Part shown: positions 17,887-27,432 of the stretch, in pieces
Layout: each line of letters starts with the position of its first letter
Position numbering within the stretch: position 1 is the stretch's first letter
Assembly: GCA_008081045.1 (NCBI GenBank)
Contig: VMDC01000020.1
Coordinates: 62,001 to 126,000 of the forward strand
DNA: 64,000 bases
Direction of reading: 5' to 3'
Origin: Gammaproteobacteria bacterium
GTDB taxonomy: Bacteria > Pseudomonadota > Gammaproteobacteria > Pseudomonadales > Pseudohongiellaceae
The notes under the pieces: model-generated
What the model saw: only the letters and a program-made list of their open reading frames with translations
Told to the model about the DNA's origin: nothing
The model's database searches: none
Program-made: the position numbers and the translations under genes

Positions 17887-19578
17887 ATGAAACGCCGACG
17901 CCGTAATGCTTGGTCTGTAGCCCTGAGCCTCACGCTGCTGTTCTCTCACTTTGCCAATTCGCAAACCGGTGAACGCCCCAATGTGGTGCTGATTCTTGCT
18001 GATGATCTGGGTTTTACCGACATAGCACCGTTCGGCAGCGAGATTGATACACCAAACATTGCAAGACTGGCCGCCTCCGGGCTGTCGTTCACCAACTATC
18101 ACACGGCAGCGAACTGTGCGCCCGCCCGTGCCATGTTGCTGACGGGGGTAGATAGCCACCGCAATGGCGTACCCAACATTCCAGAGTCGATTCCGCCAGA
18201 GCAGCTCGTCTATGATCATTATCAGGGCGTGTTGAGCCAGAACGTGGTGACGTTGGCCAGCCTGCTGCGCGGCAGCGGTTATCACACCTACATGACCGGA
18301 AAATGGCACCTCGGCCACACTCCGGAATTGCTGCCGTCAGCCCGGGGCTTTGAGCGCACAATCGCAATGGCTGACACTGGAGCGGACAACTGGGAACAAC
18401 GCACCTATTTGCCGATCTACGATGAAGCGCATTGGTATGCAGATGGTGAAAAGCATACGCTGCCAGATGATTTCTACTCTTCCGAGTACTTTATTGACAA
18501 GACTATTGAGTTCATCAGTGCGAATGAGTCGGACGATAAACCGTTTTTTGCTTATATCCCCTTTCAAGCTGTCCACATGCCAGTGCAGGCACCCCGGGAA
18601 TTTTCAGATAAATATGCTGGCGTCTACGACCAGGGCTGGACTGTCATGCGTGAGCAACGGAGACTCGCTGCTGAGGAGGCTGGCGTAATACCGGAAAACA
18701 CAGAAGTTATAGTGACACCTGGCACTCTGGATTGGAATGCTCTTACTGAAGAGCAGAGAGAACATCATGCGAGACGCATGGAGGTCTATGCGGGAATGGT
18801 CGATGCGATGGACATGCACATCGGGAGGTTGATGACCTATTTGGAGAGTATAGGAGAATATGAAAACACGATTTTCATATTTACTTCTGATAACGGTGCT
18901 GAGGGTTCACCGTTGATTAGTCCGACCGGGAACTCTGTATTGGATCCTTGGTTCGAAAGGGTCGGGTATGAGACCGGTATTGAGAACTTAGGGGAGAAAG
19001 GATCATGGGTCGGCATTGGTCCAAGCAATGCAACAATTGCCGCTTCACCGCTGGCCTACTATAAATTTCATGCGAATGAGGGTGGTCTTCGCGTGCCACT
19101 GGTCATGTCAGGCCCGGGCATTTCCCAGCGCGGACAGCTGAGTGACGAATTTGTCTTCGTGACGGATCTCGCGCCAACCATACTCAGCCTTGCCGGAGTG
19201 AATGATCATGGGGGTAGCTGGCAGACTCGCGAGGTAGAGCCAATCGTGGGCAAAGATTTCTCCAGCTACCTGCAGGGCCGGGCGGGTCCAATCCACACCG
19301 CGTCAGAGCCGATAGGATACGAAATGGGTGGCAGTGGCGCTCTCTTCAAAGGCGACTACAAGATAGTGATCAATAAATTTGAACAGAATGAGTCCGAATG
19401 GCATCTTTTCAACATCAAGACTGATCCCGGTGAAGCGAATGACCTGGCTGAGGTGGAGCCAGAATTGTTGGCTGAGATGCTGGCCGATTACGAACAATGG
19501 GCGTCGAGCAACAATGTCCTGCCCATGCCAGAGGGATATAACCGGGCTCGAACCATCCTGCCCGGGCTCAGGCGCTAG
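17887..19578 (+). CDS. sulfatase (formylglycine-dependent, type I arylsulfatase-like), exported
   Basis: RPNVVLILADDLGFTDIAPFGSEIDTPNIARLAASGLSFTNYHTAANCAPARAMLLTG with CAPAR FGly motif; TGKWHLGH; FTSDNGAEG. ATG at 17887 after an AG-rich RBS. Confidence 0.93.
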   Translation: MKRRRRNAWSVALSLTLLFSHFANSQTGERPNVVLILADDLGFTDIAPFGSEIDTPNIARLAASGLSFTNYHTAANCAPARAMLLTGVDSHRNGVPNIPESIPPEQLVYDHYQGVLSQNVVTLASLLRGSGYHTYMTGKWHLGHTPELLPSARGFERTIAMADTGADNWEQRTYLPIYDEAHWYADGEKHTLPDDFYSSEYFIDKTIEFISANESDDKPFFAYIPFQAVHMPVQAPREFSDKYAGVYDQGWTVMREQRRLAAEEAGVIPENTEVIVTPGTLDWNALTEEQREHHARRMEVYAGMVDAMDMHIGRLMTYLESIGEYENTIFIFTSDNGAEGSPLISPTGNSVLDPWFERVGYETGIENLGEKGSWVGIGPSNATIAASPLAYYKFHANEGGLRVPLVMSGPGISQRGQLSDEFVFVTDLAPTILSLAGVNDHGGSWQTREVEPIVGKDFSSYLQGRAGPIHTASEPIGYEMGGSGALFKGDYKIVINKFEQNESEWHLFNIKTDPGEANDLAEVEPELLAEMLADYEQWASSNNVLPMPEGYNRARTILPGLRR

Positions 19579-19800
19579 TGGCTGCTGAAAGATAACGGGT
19601 TTGAGCAGGGCGAGGCTGGATGGCGACTGGATAGCAGCAAAATAGATCCGGGCGAGGCAAACAGGCTGGCACAGTCACAGCCGTAACGGCCGGCCGGAAT
19701 GCTGCCAGGCTATGAGGCCCGCCCGACGGCCAATGAAGTGCTGCCGATCCCTGAAGGCTCCAATTTCGGTCGGACCATCCTTCGCGTCGGCTGTCATTAA
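19579..19800 (+). pseudogene. C-terminal remnant of a second sulfatase, one in-frame stop at 19684-19686
   Basis: In frame after the intact stop: WLLKDNGFEQGEAGWRLDSSKIDPGEANRLAQSQP*RPAGMLPGYEARPTANEVLPIPEGSNFGRTILRVGCH*. It aligns with the intact C-terminus INKFEQNESEWHLFNIKTDPGEANDLAEVEPELLAEMLADYEQWASSNNVLPMPEGYNRARTIL. Confidence 0.85.
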
Positions 19801-19980
19801 GCGCAGTCGCAATCTTCGCGATGTTCAGCAGCCGGGCTGTCAGACGCTTGCAATTTGTGACAGACCGCGCGATTCAATCCTCTTAAAATGGAAAAGAAAC
19901 GGACGCGATCCGGGTGTCAGTTTGCTCGCCCGCTGGTGCTGCCGGTCGCCGCCATTAATAACAACTCAGAGTCCCGCGGC

Positions 19981-22200
19981 ATGGACCTATCCTTCGCTTC
20001 TTTTTTGTCCTGTCGGCCAGTACTGCGCGCGCGTGCCGCATGCTGCGCTGTGCTGCTGCTCGGGGTGGTCAGTTCCGGCGCTGAAGTCAGTGCTCAGGGC
20101 GGAGCTGCCGAAGAAGACACCACGGTCGTTTACGAGGCCAGTTATTTCGCGCAGTGGGCGCCTGTAACCGCGATGGACATGGTCAATCGTATCCCCGGGG
20201 TCAACGTGGCTGGCGGTGGCGGTGGTGCTGGGTTCCGTCTGCCCGGTGGCGCCAACCGAAATGCCAGCCGCGGGGGTCGGGGACTTGGCAGTGGGGGCGG
20301 CAGTACGCAAATTCTGATTAACGGTAAGCGCACTGCCGGAAAAGACAATAATGCGCAACTTCAGCTGGCCCGAATTAACGCCGACCAGGTCAACTACATT
20401 GAACTGATTCGCGGTACCGGCGGAGATCTGGACGTTCGCGGCAGCGGTCAAATCCTCAACATTGTTATGTTTGAGGCGCTTGATACCTCCTCAGTCTCCT
20501 TTGATCTGCTGACGGACTACTACAAGGATCAGGCAACCCGGCCCGGTGGGTCCATCTCCTACAGCAATCAGTTTGACCGGCTCAATCTGCTGGTCAGCGC
20601 CATTGCTCAGCCCCAGTACAATCATCAGGCGGCTTTTGAAGAGAGCATGCTGGCTGATACCTCCGCAAATGATGTGGTCTATGAAGACCGGATAGTCAGG
20701 CAGACCAACATGTCGCTCTCTACAAATCTGGAGTATGCAATCAACGGCCGAAGCAGCGCCAGATTTAATGCGCTTTATGCCAAGAATGACAATCCTTCCA
20801 CCGTGGACCGGACCACGATTGACATCCGCGATGGCCGGTGGGACCCGCTGGTTGAATTTGAAGACATACCCGGTCGTCAGCGCAACTGGGAAATCGGTGG
20901 TGATTATGAGTACAACTTCGACAGCGGTGCTCGTTTTAAAATGCTGTTTATTGCCAATGAAAATGACACCAGTCGAACCCGTGAGCGTTTTCGTCAGACT
21001 GCTGCAGAGGGCCTTGAGAAGAACCTGTACCTCGACACCAAAACCGTGATTCAGGAACGGATTGTGCGGGGCTCCTATACGTTTGATGTCCTGGAGAACC
21101 ACAACCTGGAACTCGGGTTGGAAGGGGCGCAGACCCTGATGGATGCCGGTCTGAAACTGGGTATCGCTTCCGCCAGTGGAACGCCGGTCGATAGCCATGG
21201 TGGCCTGGTTCCGGTAGCAGTAGACAACGCCTCTTCCAAGGTTGAGGAACTGCGCTACGAGCCATTTGCCATTCATAACTGGCGGCTCAATTCCCGCATG
21301 ACTCTGGAGACTTCACTGGTCTATGAATCTTCAGAAATTCAACAGAGTGGAGAATTTTCAAACCAGCGGCAGTTCAGCTTTGTTAAGCCTAAATTCGATT
21401 ACCGCTTTAATCTTACCCCCGCTGTCCAGCTGCGCATGATGGTTGAAAAATTGGTAAGGCAAATCAGCTTCACCAACTTCGTGGCCTCCACTGACAGTCA
21501 GGACAACGATTCCAATACACTGGCCGGGAATCGGTTTTTGCGCCCTGACTATTTCTGGAATTACAACTTCACCGCGGAGTTCCGTTTGCCCGAAGATCAG
21601 GGCGTAATCAGTGCCAATCTGTACCATCATCGCCATAAAGATTTTCTACAGCGCGTTGACGTCTCGCCGTCATCTGACAACCTGCAGTCTGCCGCAGGGA
21701 ATATCGGTTCGGGAGATATGCTGGTGGCAGATGTGCGCGCCAGTTTGCGGATGAATGTTATCAACCTGCCGAATTTGCTGATCAATGCCCGTGCCAGCAT
21801 CCGGGATTCAGAGGTCAAAGACCCTTTTACCGGACAGGAGCGCTCTTTCACATTCTTCCACCGGGGCGAATTCGAACTGGGATTTCGTCATGACATCCCG
21901 GAACGACGCATCAACTGGGGAATGCAGATTCGCGACAGAGTGGACGGTGACTATAATTTCTACGACATTGATGATCTGCTGTCTGAAAATCGACAGCCAT
22001 GGGTGACAGCTTTCGCTGAAGCGATCGTGATGGAGAATTACACGGTTCGCTTCGATGTACGCAATGCCACCGACTCAATTCGTTGTCGGGAGCGGGTGAG
22101 GTATGTTGGGCATATCTCCGATCGACTCGTTGAAGAATTGGAGTCTAACTGCTCCACGACAGGCCCGGTTCTCACCTTCAAGATCAGCAGCACCTTTTAG
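19981..22200 (+). CDS. TonB-dependent receptor-like outer membrane protein
   Basis: Plug-like MDMVNRIPGVNVAGG ... ILINGKRTAGKDNNAQLQLARINADQVNYIELIRGTGGDLDVRGSGQILNI; terminal Phe; beta-strand-rich C-terminus. ATG at 19981 proposed. Confidence 0.85.
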   Translation: MDLSFASFLSCRPVLRARAACCAVLLLGVVSSGAEVSAQGGAAEEDTTVVYEASYFAQWAPVTAMDMVNRIPGVNVAGGGGGAGFRLPGGANRNASRGGRGLGSGGGSTQILINGKRTAGKDNNAQLQLARINADQVNYIELIRGTGGDLDVRGSGQILNIVMFEALDTSSVSFDLLTDYYKDQATRPGGSISYSNQFDRLNLLVSAIAQPQYNHQAAFEESMLADTSANDVVYEDRIVRQTNMSLSTNLEYAINGRSSARFNALYAKNDNPSTVDRTTIDIRDGRWDPLVEFEDIPGRQRNWEIGGDYEYNFDSGARFKMLFIANENDTSRTRERFRQTAAEGLEKNLYLDTKTVIQERIVRGSYTFDVLENHNLELGLEGAQTLMDAGLKLGIASASGTPVDSHGGLVPVAVDNASSKVEELRYEPFAIHNWRLNSRMTLETSLVYESSEIQQSGEFSNQRQFSFVKPKFDYRFNLTPAVQLRMMVEKLVRQISFTNFVASTDSQDNDSNTLAGNRFLRPDYFWNYNFTAEFRLPEDQGVISANLYHHRHKDFLQRVDVSPSSDNLQSAAGNIGSGDMLVADVRASLRMNVINLPNLLINARASIRDSEVKDPFTGQERSFTFFHRGEFELGFRHDIPERRINWGMQIRDRVDGDYNFYDIDDLLSENRQPWVTAFAEAIVMENYTVRFDVRNATDSIRCRERVRYVGHISDRLVEELESNCSTTGPVLTFKISSTF

Positions 22201-22315
22201 TCAGCTCCCCATCTGCTTTTGTTCGCTATCCGGCCTCCCTCACGTCCGGAAGTGACTTCCCTGTCGCTGACGTCCCTGTTAGGCTAGGTGAAAACAATAA
22301 CTCAGGAGTCTCCAC

Positions 22316-22876
22316 ATGGTTTCCAGAATTGCAGCGGGATTGAGCGCTGCCGCCTTTGCTATTTTCACGTCAGGTGTGGCTGCCCAGCCTGATAACGCGA
22401 CTCATATTCCGACCGAAGAAATCATGACGGTTTTTCAGAATTTGGGAGAAACCATTGATCAGCAGATTCGCGTGGTTGATATCGGTGACGACATCAATGT
22501 CGCCGTCGGGATCCTCAAGCGTGTTGGTACGCGCACTGAAGGTGAGGAAGTGACCGCGATTGTGCATCACCGGGTAACCGAGGTGTACTATGTGCTTGAG
22601 GGCTCCGGTATTCTGGTAACGGGCGGTGATGAATCTGACGCCCTGGAGTTTCCGGCAGACAACAGCTCGGTGCTCATCCTGATTGGGCCCAGTGGGCGCC
22701 GCACGGTAGTCAATGGTCAAGAGCAGACCGTGAAGCCGGGTGACATTGTTGTGATTCCAGCAGGTGTTCCCCACGGATTCCGCCACATTCAGGATCAGGT
22801 GACCTACCTCAGCGTTCGGGTAGATCCGGATCAGACCTTACCAACCGGTTATGCCCATCCTTCAATCGCAGACTAA
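22316..22876 (+). CDS. cupin-domain protein, exported
   Basis: VTAIVHHRVTEVYYVLEGSGILVTGG ... VKPGDIVVIPAGVPHGFRHI. Confidence 0.88.
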   Translation: MVSRIAAGLSAAAFAIFTSGVAAQPDNATHIPTEEIMTVFQNLGETIDQQIRVVDIGDDINVAVGILKRVGTRTEGEEVTAIVHHRVTEVYYVLEGSGILVTGGDESDALEFPADNSSVLILIGPSGRRTVVNGQEQTVKPGDIVVIPAGVPHGFRHIQDQVTYLSVRVDPDQTLPTGYAHPSIAD

Positions 22877-23027
22877 TCAGCGTCTGACGTTCGCGTAGCA
22901 GTGCTTCCGGCCTGTGCCGGAGGTGCGGCTGGCGGCGCTCGAGCCGGTCATTGGCCGGATTATCACCGGTGTGTGCCGGTTGGATTCATAGTCCTAGTCT
23001 GACCTGTGGCCGTGATAAGCTCCTTTC

Positions 23028-24053
23028 ATGAGAATCTTTAAGGTGCCCCTCTCGGCCCTCGGCGTGCTGTTGGGAATGGCCGGTCCACTGCATGGGGGTG
23101 AAGGTGCTGCGCCTGCCTTTACCCAATGGGGACAGCCAGATCTGCAGGGAGTCTGGAATTTTTCCTCTGATGTGCCCTTGCAGCGGCCGGCACACTTCGG
23201 CGATCGTCAGTTCCTGACCTCCGAAGAGATCACGGCGGAGCAGGAACAGCGGCTGTTGCGGATCGGAACTCGTGGCCCGGTCCGCTCAGCTGAAGGCGTT
23301 GAGGCCTTGTATAATGACAACATCTGGGCGGAAAACCGCAGCGACATAGATAACGTGCGCACTTCGCTGATCGTGCTGCCGGAAAACGGGCGCCTGCCGT
23401 CTGTTCAGGCCGGCATCAATCATCAGCCGGGCGGAGAGCGTGATGTGGCCGGAACGCGACCGGTGCGCTTCGCGGTTGGTGGTATCGGTCGGACGGGCCC
23501 GGAAGACCGGGGTGTTTCAGAACGCTGCCTGGTTGGTTTCAATAACATGCCGCAGCTGATGCCCAGCGTATATAACAACAATATACAGATCGTGCAGAAT
23601 CAAGATTACGTCGTCATTCTCTCGGAGATGGTGCACGATGCGCGAATTATTCCCCTGCGTGGCGGCGCCCGGCTATCCGATGACATCGGTTTGTGGTCCG
23701 GCGACTCCCGCGGTCGCTGGGAGGGCCGCACACTCGTCATCGAGACCCGTAATTTTAACGGCCTGACTCAGAGCTTTGCCGGCTACGGTTCGTCAAGTAA
23801 CAAATTGCTGGTAGAACGACTCACGAAAGCGGGACCGCGTTCAATCAGCTATGAATACACCATCACCGATCCGGATACATTCAGCGAACCGGTCTCGGTG
23901 ATTCTGCCGCTGACCAAAGTAGACGCGCAACTCTACGAATATGCCTGCCATGAAGGCAATTACGGGATGGCGAATATGCTCAAGGCGGCCCGGGCCCGTG
24001 ATGCGACAGCGGAAATGGATCGCGTGGCTGATCTGTTCCGGGACCGACAATAG
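23028..24053 (+). CDS. secreted protein of unknown function, member of the YACHEGNY paralog family
   Basis: QPDLQGVWNFSS; HDARIIPL; WSGDSRGRWEGRTLVIETRNF; YEYACHEGNYGMANML, shared with three other ORFs in the window. Confidence 0.85.
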   Translation: MRIFKVPLSALGVLLGMAGPLHGGEGAAPAFTQWGQPDLQGVWNFSSDVPLQRPAHFGDRQFLTSEEITAEQEQRLLRIGTRGPVRSAEGVEALYNDNIWAENRSDIDNVRTSLIVLPENGRLPSVQAGINHQPGGERDVAGTRPVRFAVGGIGRTGPEDRGVSERCLVGFNNMPQLMPSVYNNNIQIVQNQDYVVILSEMVHDARIIPLRGGARLSDDIGLWSGDSRGRWEGRTLVIETRNFNGLTQSFAGYGSSSNKLLVERLTKAGPRSISYEYTITDPDTFSEPVSVILPLTKVDAQLYEYACHEGNYGMANMLKAARARDATAEMDRVADLFRDRQ

Positions 24054-24081
24054 ACATTCAACTCTGCCAGGAGCCCTCAAC

Positions 24082-24615
24082 TTGTTCAGAACCCTGAAGA
24101 TTCTTCCGTTAGTGCTTGCGCTGGCTTCCTGCATCACGCCAAGCATTCGTGACTGGCCGGATGAGGTTCCGCCAAGCAATCTTTTCATCCGTGCCTATCG
24201 GGCTGATGCGGTAAATCAGACGCTGCAGTCTGAGCAGGCCTATCTCGAATGGATTCTCGGGTTTTATCAGGGGACCGTGATTTACCCGACTGGCTGGCTT
24301 GATGTGGAACGGCAGTTGCTGGATATCACAGAGAGGGAGCAGCAAGCGGAGCTTGCCTCGCGCCTGCGTGATCTGGGGATTCTGATAGGGGCTGAATGGG
24401 CAAAGGAAAATGAGGCCAGGCTGATAGACAATCGCATGCTCGCTCTCTGGGGCTCTACTCTGCAACTGATGCAGACAACAGACGCAAGACTGGGCGCGAT
24501 TGAACTTGTCTCGCAGGACATCGAAGCGTTGTTTGCCGGCAGGCTGCAAAAAACAGACATTGAGGAAGCCCGATATGCCGAGCGCCTCGGTTTTGAGGTC
24601 TTCGGAGATTTTTAA
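24082..24615 (+). CDS. predicted lipoprotein of unknown function
   Basis: Open frame with TTG start and lipobox LPLVLALASC; no recognised domain. Confidence 0.6.
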   Translation: MFRTLKILPLVLALASCITPSIRDWPDEVPPSNLFIRAYRADAVNQTLQSEQAYLEWILGFYQGTVIYPTGWLDVERQLLDITEREQQAELASRLRDLGILIGAEWAKENEARLIDNRMLALWGSTLQLMQTTDARLGAIELVSQDIEALFAGRLQKTDIEEARYAERLGFEVFGDF

Positions 24616-24758
24616 TCCCGATGATCACAAGGCCCGTGCAAGGCGCAGACAGGCGGCCTGCTCCCGAGCACCGTTTGTGCCGATTGATCTTTACTGAACG
24701 TGACGCCTCACCGGGCGCATCGACTCCAAACCCCGATCAAGGTATTCCACAGTGCTTC

Positions 24759-27281
24759 TTATATGGGATCACCGGGAGGCATTTGCAGGGCTGGTGCCGT
24801 TTCTGAGCCCGGCGCACGCTGCTGCCACCGGCGAATCTCTGCGGCAGTCGCCTGTTCCTGGGCCGTGGTGTTTCTCCTGCTTTCCAACTCACTGGCAAGC
24901 GCGTTCAGCCGACTGGCCAGCACTGCTCTCACTTCTCCGGAGCTTTCTGTATTGCCGGCCTGAGCGATCATTTCATCGACTGTGACTCTCTGCACCACAT
25001 TGAGGATTTGTTGGCCATAGTCGTCTTCAGGCGTTTCGGCACCCCAGGTGCTTTCCAATAAACTGTCGACTACTTCTTCCAGATTCGGGTAATCACCCAT
25101 GCTGCCGTAGCTGACCAGCCGTTGCATGCGCGCCGGATGCAGCAGGGTTTGTACCGACAGGTTGGCAGACCCCTCAGCTGCCCCCAGGGCGTCGAACAGC
25201 AGTCCGCTTCTTCCGGGAAACGCTTCGCCCTGGTTATGGCGATAGGCGGCAGGGGGCAGGAGCTGCAGGATGTTCTGTGGCAGTTTCAGAAAATTGACCT
25301 CGAGCGTGGAGAGGACAGTTGCCAGAGCTTCTCTCTGCTCTTCGCCGTCAACAACAGTAAATGGCGTTTGTCCGTCTCCGCGGACGGCATTGCGGTAATC
25401 AGCACCGCCGATACTCTGGGCCGCTGAATTCAGCTGGAAACGATGATGCATATACAGTGGTAACAGCACATACTCGAGCTCGGAGTAGGGCTCACCCTCG
25501 CGAATCACCGCCGGGCTGAAATTAGCCAGACCGATGCGACGCACTTCGATTTCTGTCTTCAGCTGGTCTACCAGATTGTCGCCATTGTCCCAGACGCTGG
25601 CATATTGATGGCCGGCGCCGACAAAATTATTGTTGTTGTGGGCCATGAACAGCAGACCCCGGTCCAGACTTTCCTGCACAATTTTTGCCAGCTCCTCTTT
25701 CTCGTCAGCGCCCGGCGGAAACTGCTCATAGGAATACCGCACAGCCAGCTTGTCATACTCGCCTATCCGCTGCAGGTAGGCATTGGAAAAATCCAGCTGT
25801 TCGTCTTCCGTGATTTCCACCAGGGGTGCAGGATAGTCCATGACACTCTCCCGGCCGTATGAGCTGGCCAGATAGTTATGGGGATATCCAAGGGTGTGGC
25901 CCACTTCATGGGCAGACAGCTGTCTCACCCGGTCGAGGGCCATGTTGACTGAGGCGTCGGTGTTGCCGCCGGCCGAAGACAGGTAATCGAAACCGGGCTG
26001 CAAGCCCTGACCATGCAGATAGTCCTGTCTGAGCCGAAGGCTGCCCAGGTTGACGTTACCCTTGATGATTTCACCGGTTCGTGGGTCCTGTACTGAGCCG
26101 CCGTAGGAATAACCTCTGGTCCGCCGGTGGGTCCAATGGATCATGTTGTATCGGATATCCTGAGCGTCTGCGCCGGGCGGCAGCTCTCTGACTTGAAAAG
26201 CATCTATGAAACCGGCAGCGTCAAAAGCCTGATTCCACCAGCTCGCCCCTTCGATAAGGGCAGTTTTGATTGGCTCGGGCGTGCCGGAGTCGACGTAGTA
26301 GACAATCGGCTCCACGGGCTCCGATCGGGCGGCATTCGGATCCTTTTTCTCCAGCCGGTGCCGGGCTACCAGCCTGATCTGCAGGTCTTCGTCAATGCCT
26401 GTACTGTAATCTTGAATGGTAGGTCCATTAGTGCCGATGCGCGGGTCTGCCAGGCGAACCCTGAAATTGTCATCCGGCAGTTTCACCAAGGAGTGATGCT
26501 GCCTGAGGGTGATGGCGTTCCCGTTTGCGGCAACGCCGGAAACCAATCTTCCGGGATCACTGCTGGCGAACGTCAGTAGGGTCTCGATTTCGACGTTTTC
26601 GGGAAAGGCCTTGGTGTTGTCGAGGTAAAAGGCGCTGCGGCTGACATCCAGCGTGAAGCGTCCCTGTCCACGATTGGCAATCGTACCCGCAACGTTCCTG
26701 GCATCCCTTAAGAAGAAATCAGAGGCGTCCACCAGGACGCGTCCCTCTGTCTCCGCGACGATGTCGAACCCCCAGAGTACTGAAGGGGCAAATGAATCTT
26801 CGACTGCCTGCCGCTCCAGTTCATTGGTACTGGACGCGCGGTAGCGGTAGTTGGGCTGCATCAGCAAGAGGCGAGGTCCTATGCGTTTGGGCGACAGGAC
26901 ATAGGTGCCACTCAATTGACCGCGGTCAATACCGACGGGATTGGAGCCCAGACCCGACGCCATGGAAACCTGATAGAGGAATTCAGCGTCGAGCGAGCCG
27001 ATCTCCCAGTACATCTGACCCGTTGAGTCGTTCCAGTATAAAGTGAAATATCCGGACAACTGTTCGGCGCCGGCCACGGTGTCCTCGATTGATGGCAGAC
27101 TCTGTGCCCGGGACACGGCAGGCCCGAGCAGCAGTGTCAGTATGCCTGCGGCAACAACAAGGCGCCTTAAAGCGGGGCTTGTTCTCTGCTGCGCAGCTGT
27201 GTTGCCTGATGACCTGGACAGTCGGGAAAAAACAGATGTTGCCATGATGATGATCCTGGCCCGCGTTCGGGCTCGACTCAA
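24759..27281 (-). CDS. zinc-dependent metalloprotease (DUF5117/DUF4953-type)
   Basis: LSAHEVGHTLGYPHNYLAS (HExxHxxGxxHN); NMIHWTHRRTRGYSYGGSVQDPRTGEIIKGNV; VMDYPAP. Confidence 0.9.
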   Translation of the reverse strand: MSRARTRARIIIMATSVFSRLSRSSGNTAAQQRTSPALRRLVVAAGILTLLLGPAVSRAQSLPSIEDTVAGAEQLSGYFTLYWNDSTGQMYWEIGSLDAEFLYQVSMASGLGSNPVGIDRGQLSGTYVLSPKRIGPRLLLMQPNYRYRASSTNELERQAVEDSFAPSVLWGFDIVAETEGRVLVDASDFFLRDARNVAGTIANRGQGRFTLDVSRSAFYLDNTKAFPENVEIETLLTFASSDPGRLVSGVAANGNAITLRQHHSLVKLPDDNFRVRLADPRIGTNGPTIQDYSTGIDEDLQIRLVARHRLEKKDPNAARSEPVEPIVYYVDSGTPEPIKTALIEGASWWNQAFDAAGFIDAFQVRELPPGADAQDIRYNMIHWTHRRTRGYSYGGSVQDPRTGEIIKGNVNLGSLRLRQDYLHGQGLQPGFDYLSSAGGNTDASVNMALDRVRQLSAHEVGHTLGYPHNYLASSYGRESVMDYPAPLVEITEDEQLDFSNAYLQRIGEYDKLAVRYSYEQFPPGADEKEELAKIVQESLDRGLLFMAHNNNNFVGAGHQYASVWDNGDNLVDQLKTEIEVRRIGLANFSPAVIREGEPYSELEYVLLPLYMHHRFQLNSAAQSIGGADYRNAVRGDGQTPFTVVDGEEQREALATVLSTLEVNFLKLPQNILQLLPPAAYRHNQGEAFPGRSGLLFDALGAAEGSANLSVQTLLHPARMQRLVSYGSMGDYPNLEEVVDSLLESTWGAETPEDDYGQQILNVVQRVTVDEMIAQAGNTESSGEVRAVLASRLNALASELESRRNTTAQEQATAAEIRRWQQRAPGSETAPALQMPPGDPI

Positions 27282-27432
27282 ATTTGAAAGAGATTAGGTG
27301 GTTAAGCCGGGACACAAGGCCGGAGATTATAAGCCGTATTGGTGCAATTTGATGCAGGGACCGGCGCATTCTGTTTCGCCCTGATGTGCGCCTTCGCCAG
27401 ATCGCTGTCGCCGGGAGCACATCCGGTATCTG

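Noticed and set aside
17749-18318. N-terminal extension of the enolase-superfamily ORF (track start 18318)
   Set aside because: It runs antisense through the sulfatase N-terminus; the Tat-like leader starts at about 17748.
19712-20167. ORF 19712-20167 across the sulfatase remnant and receptor N-terminus
   Set aside because: Out of frame with both supported readings and no signal or domain.
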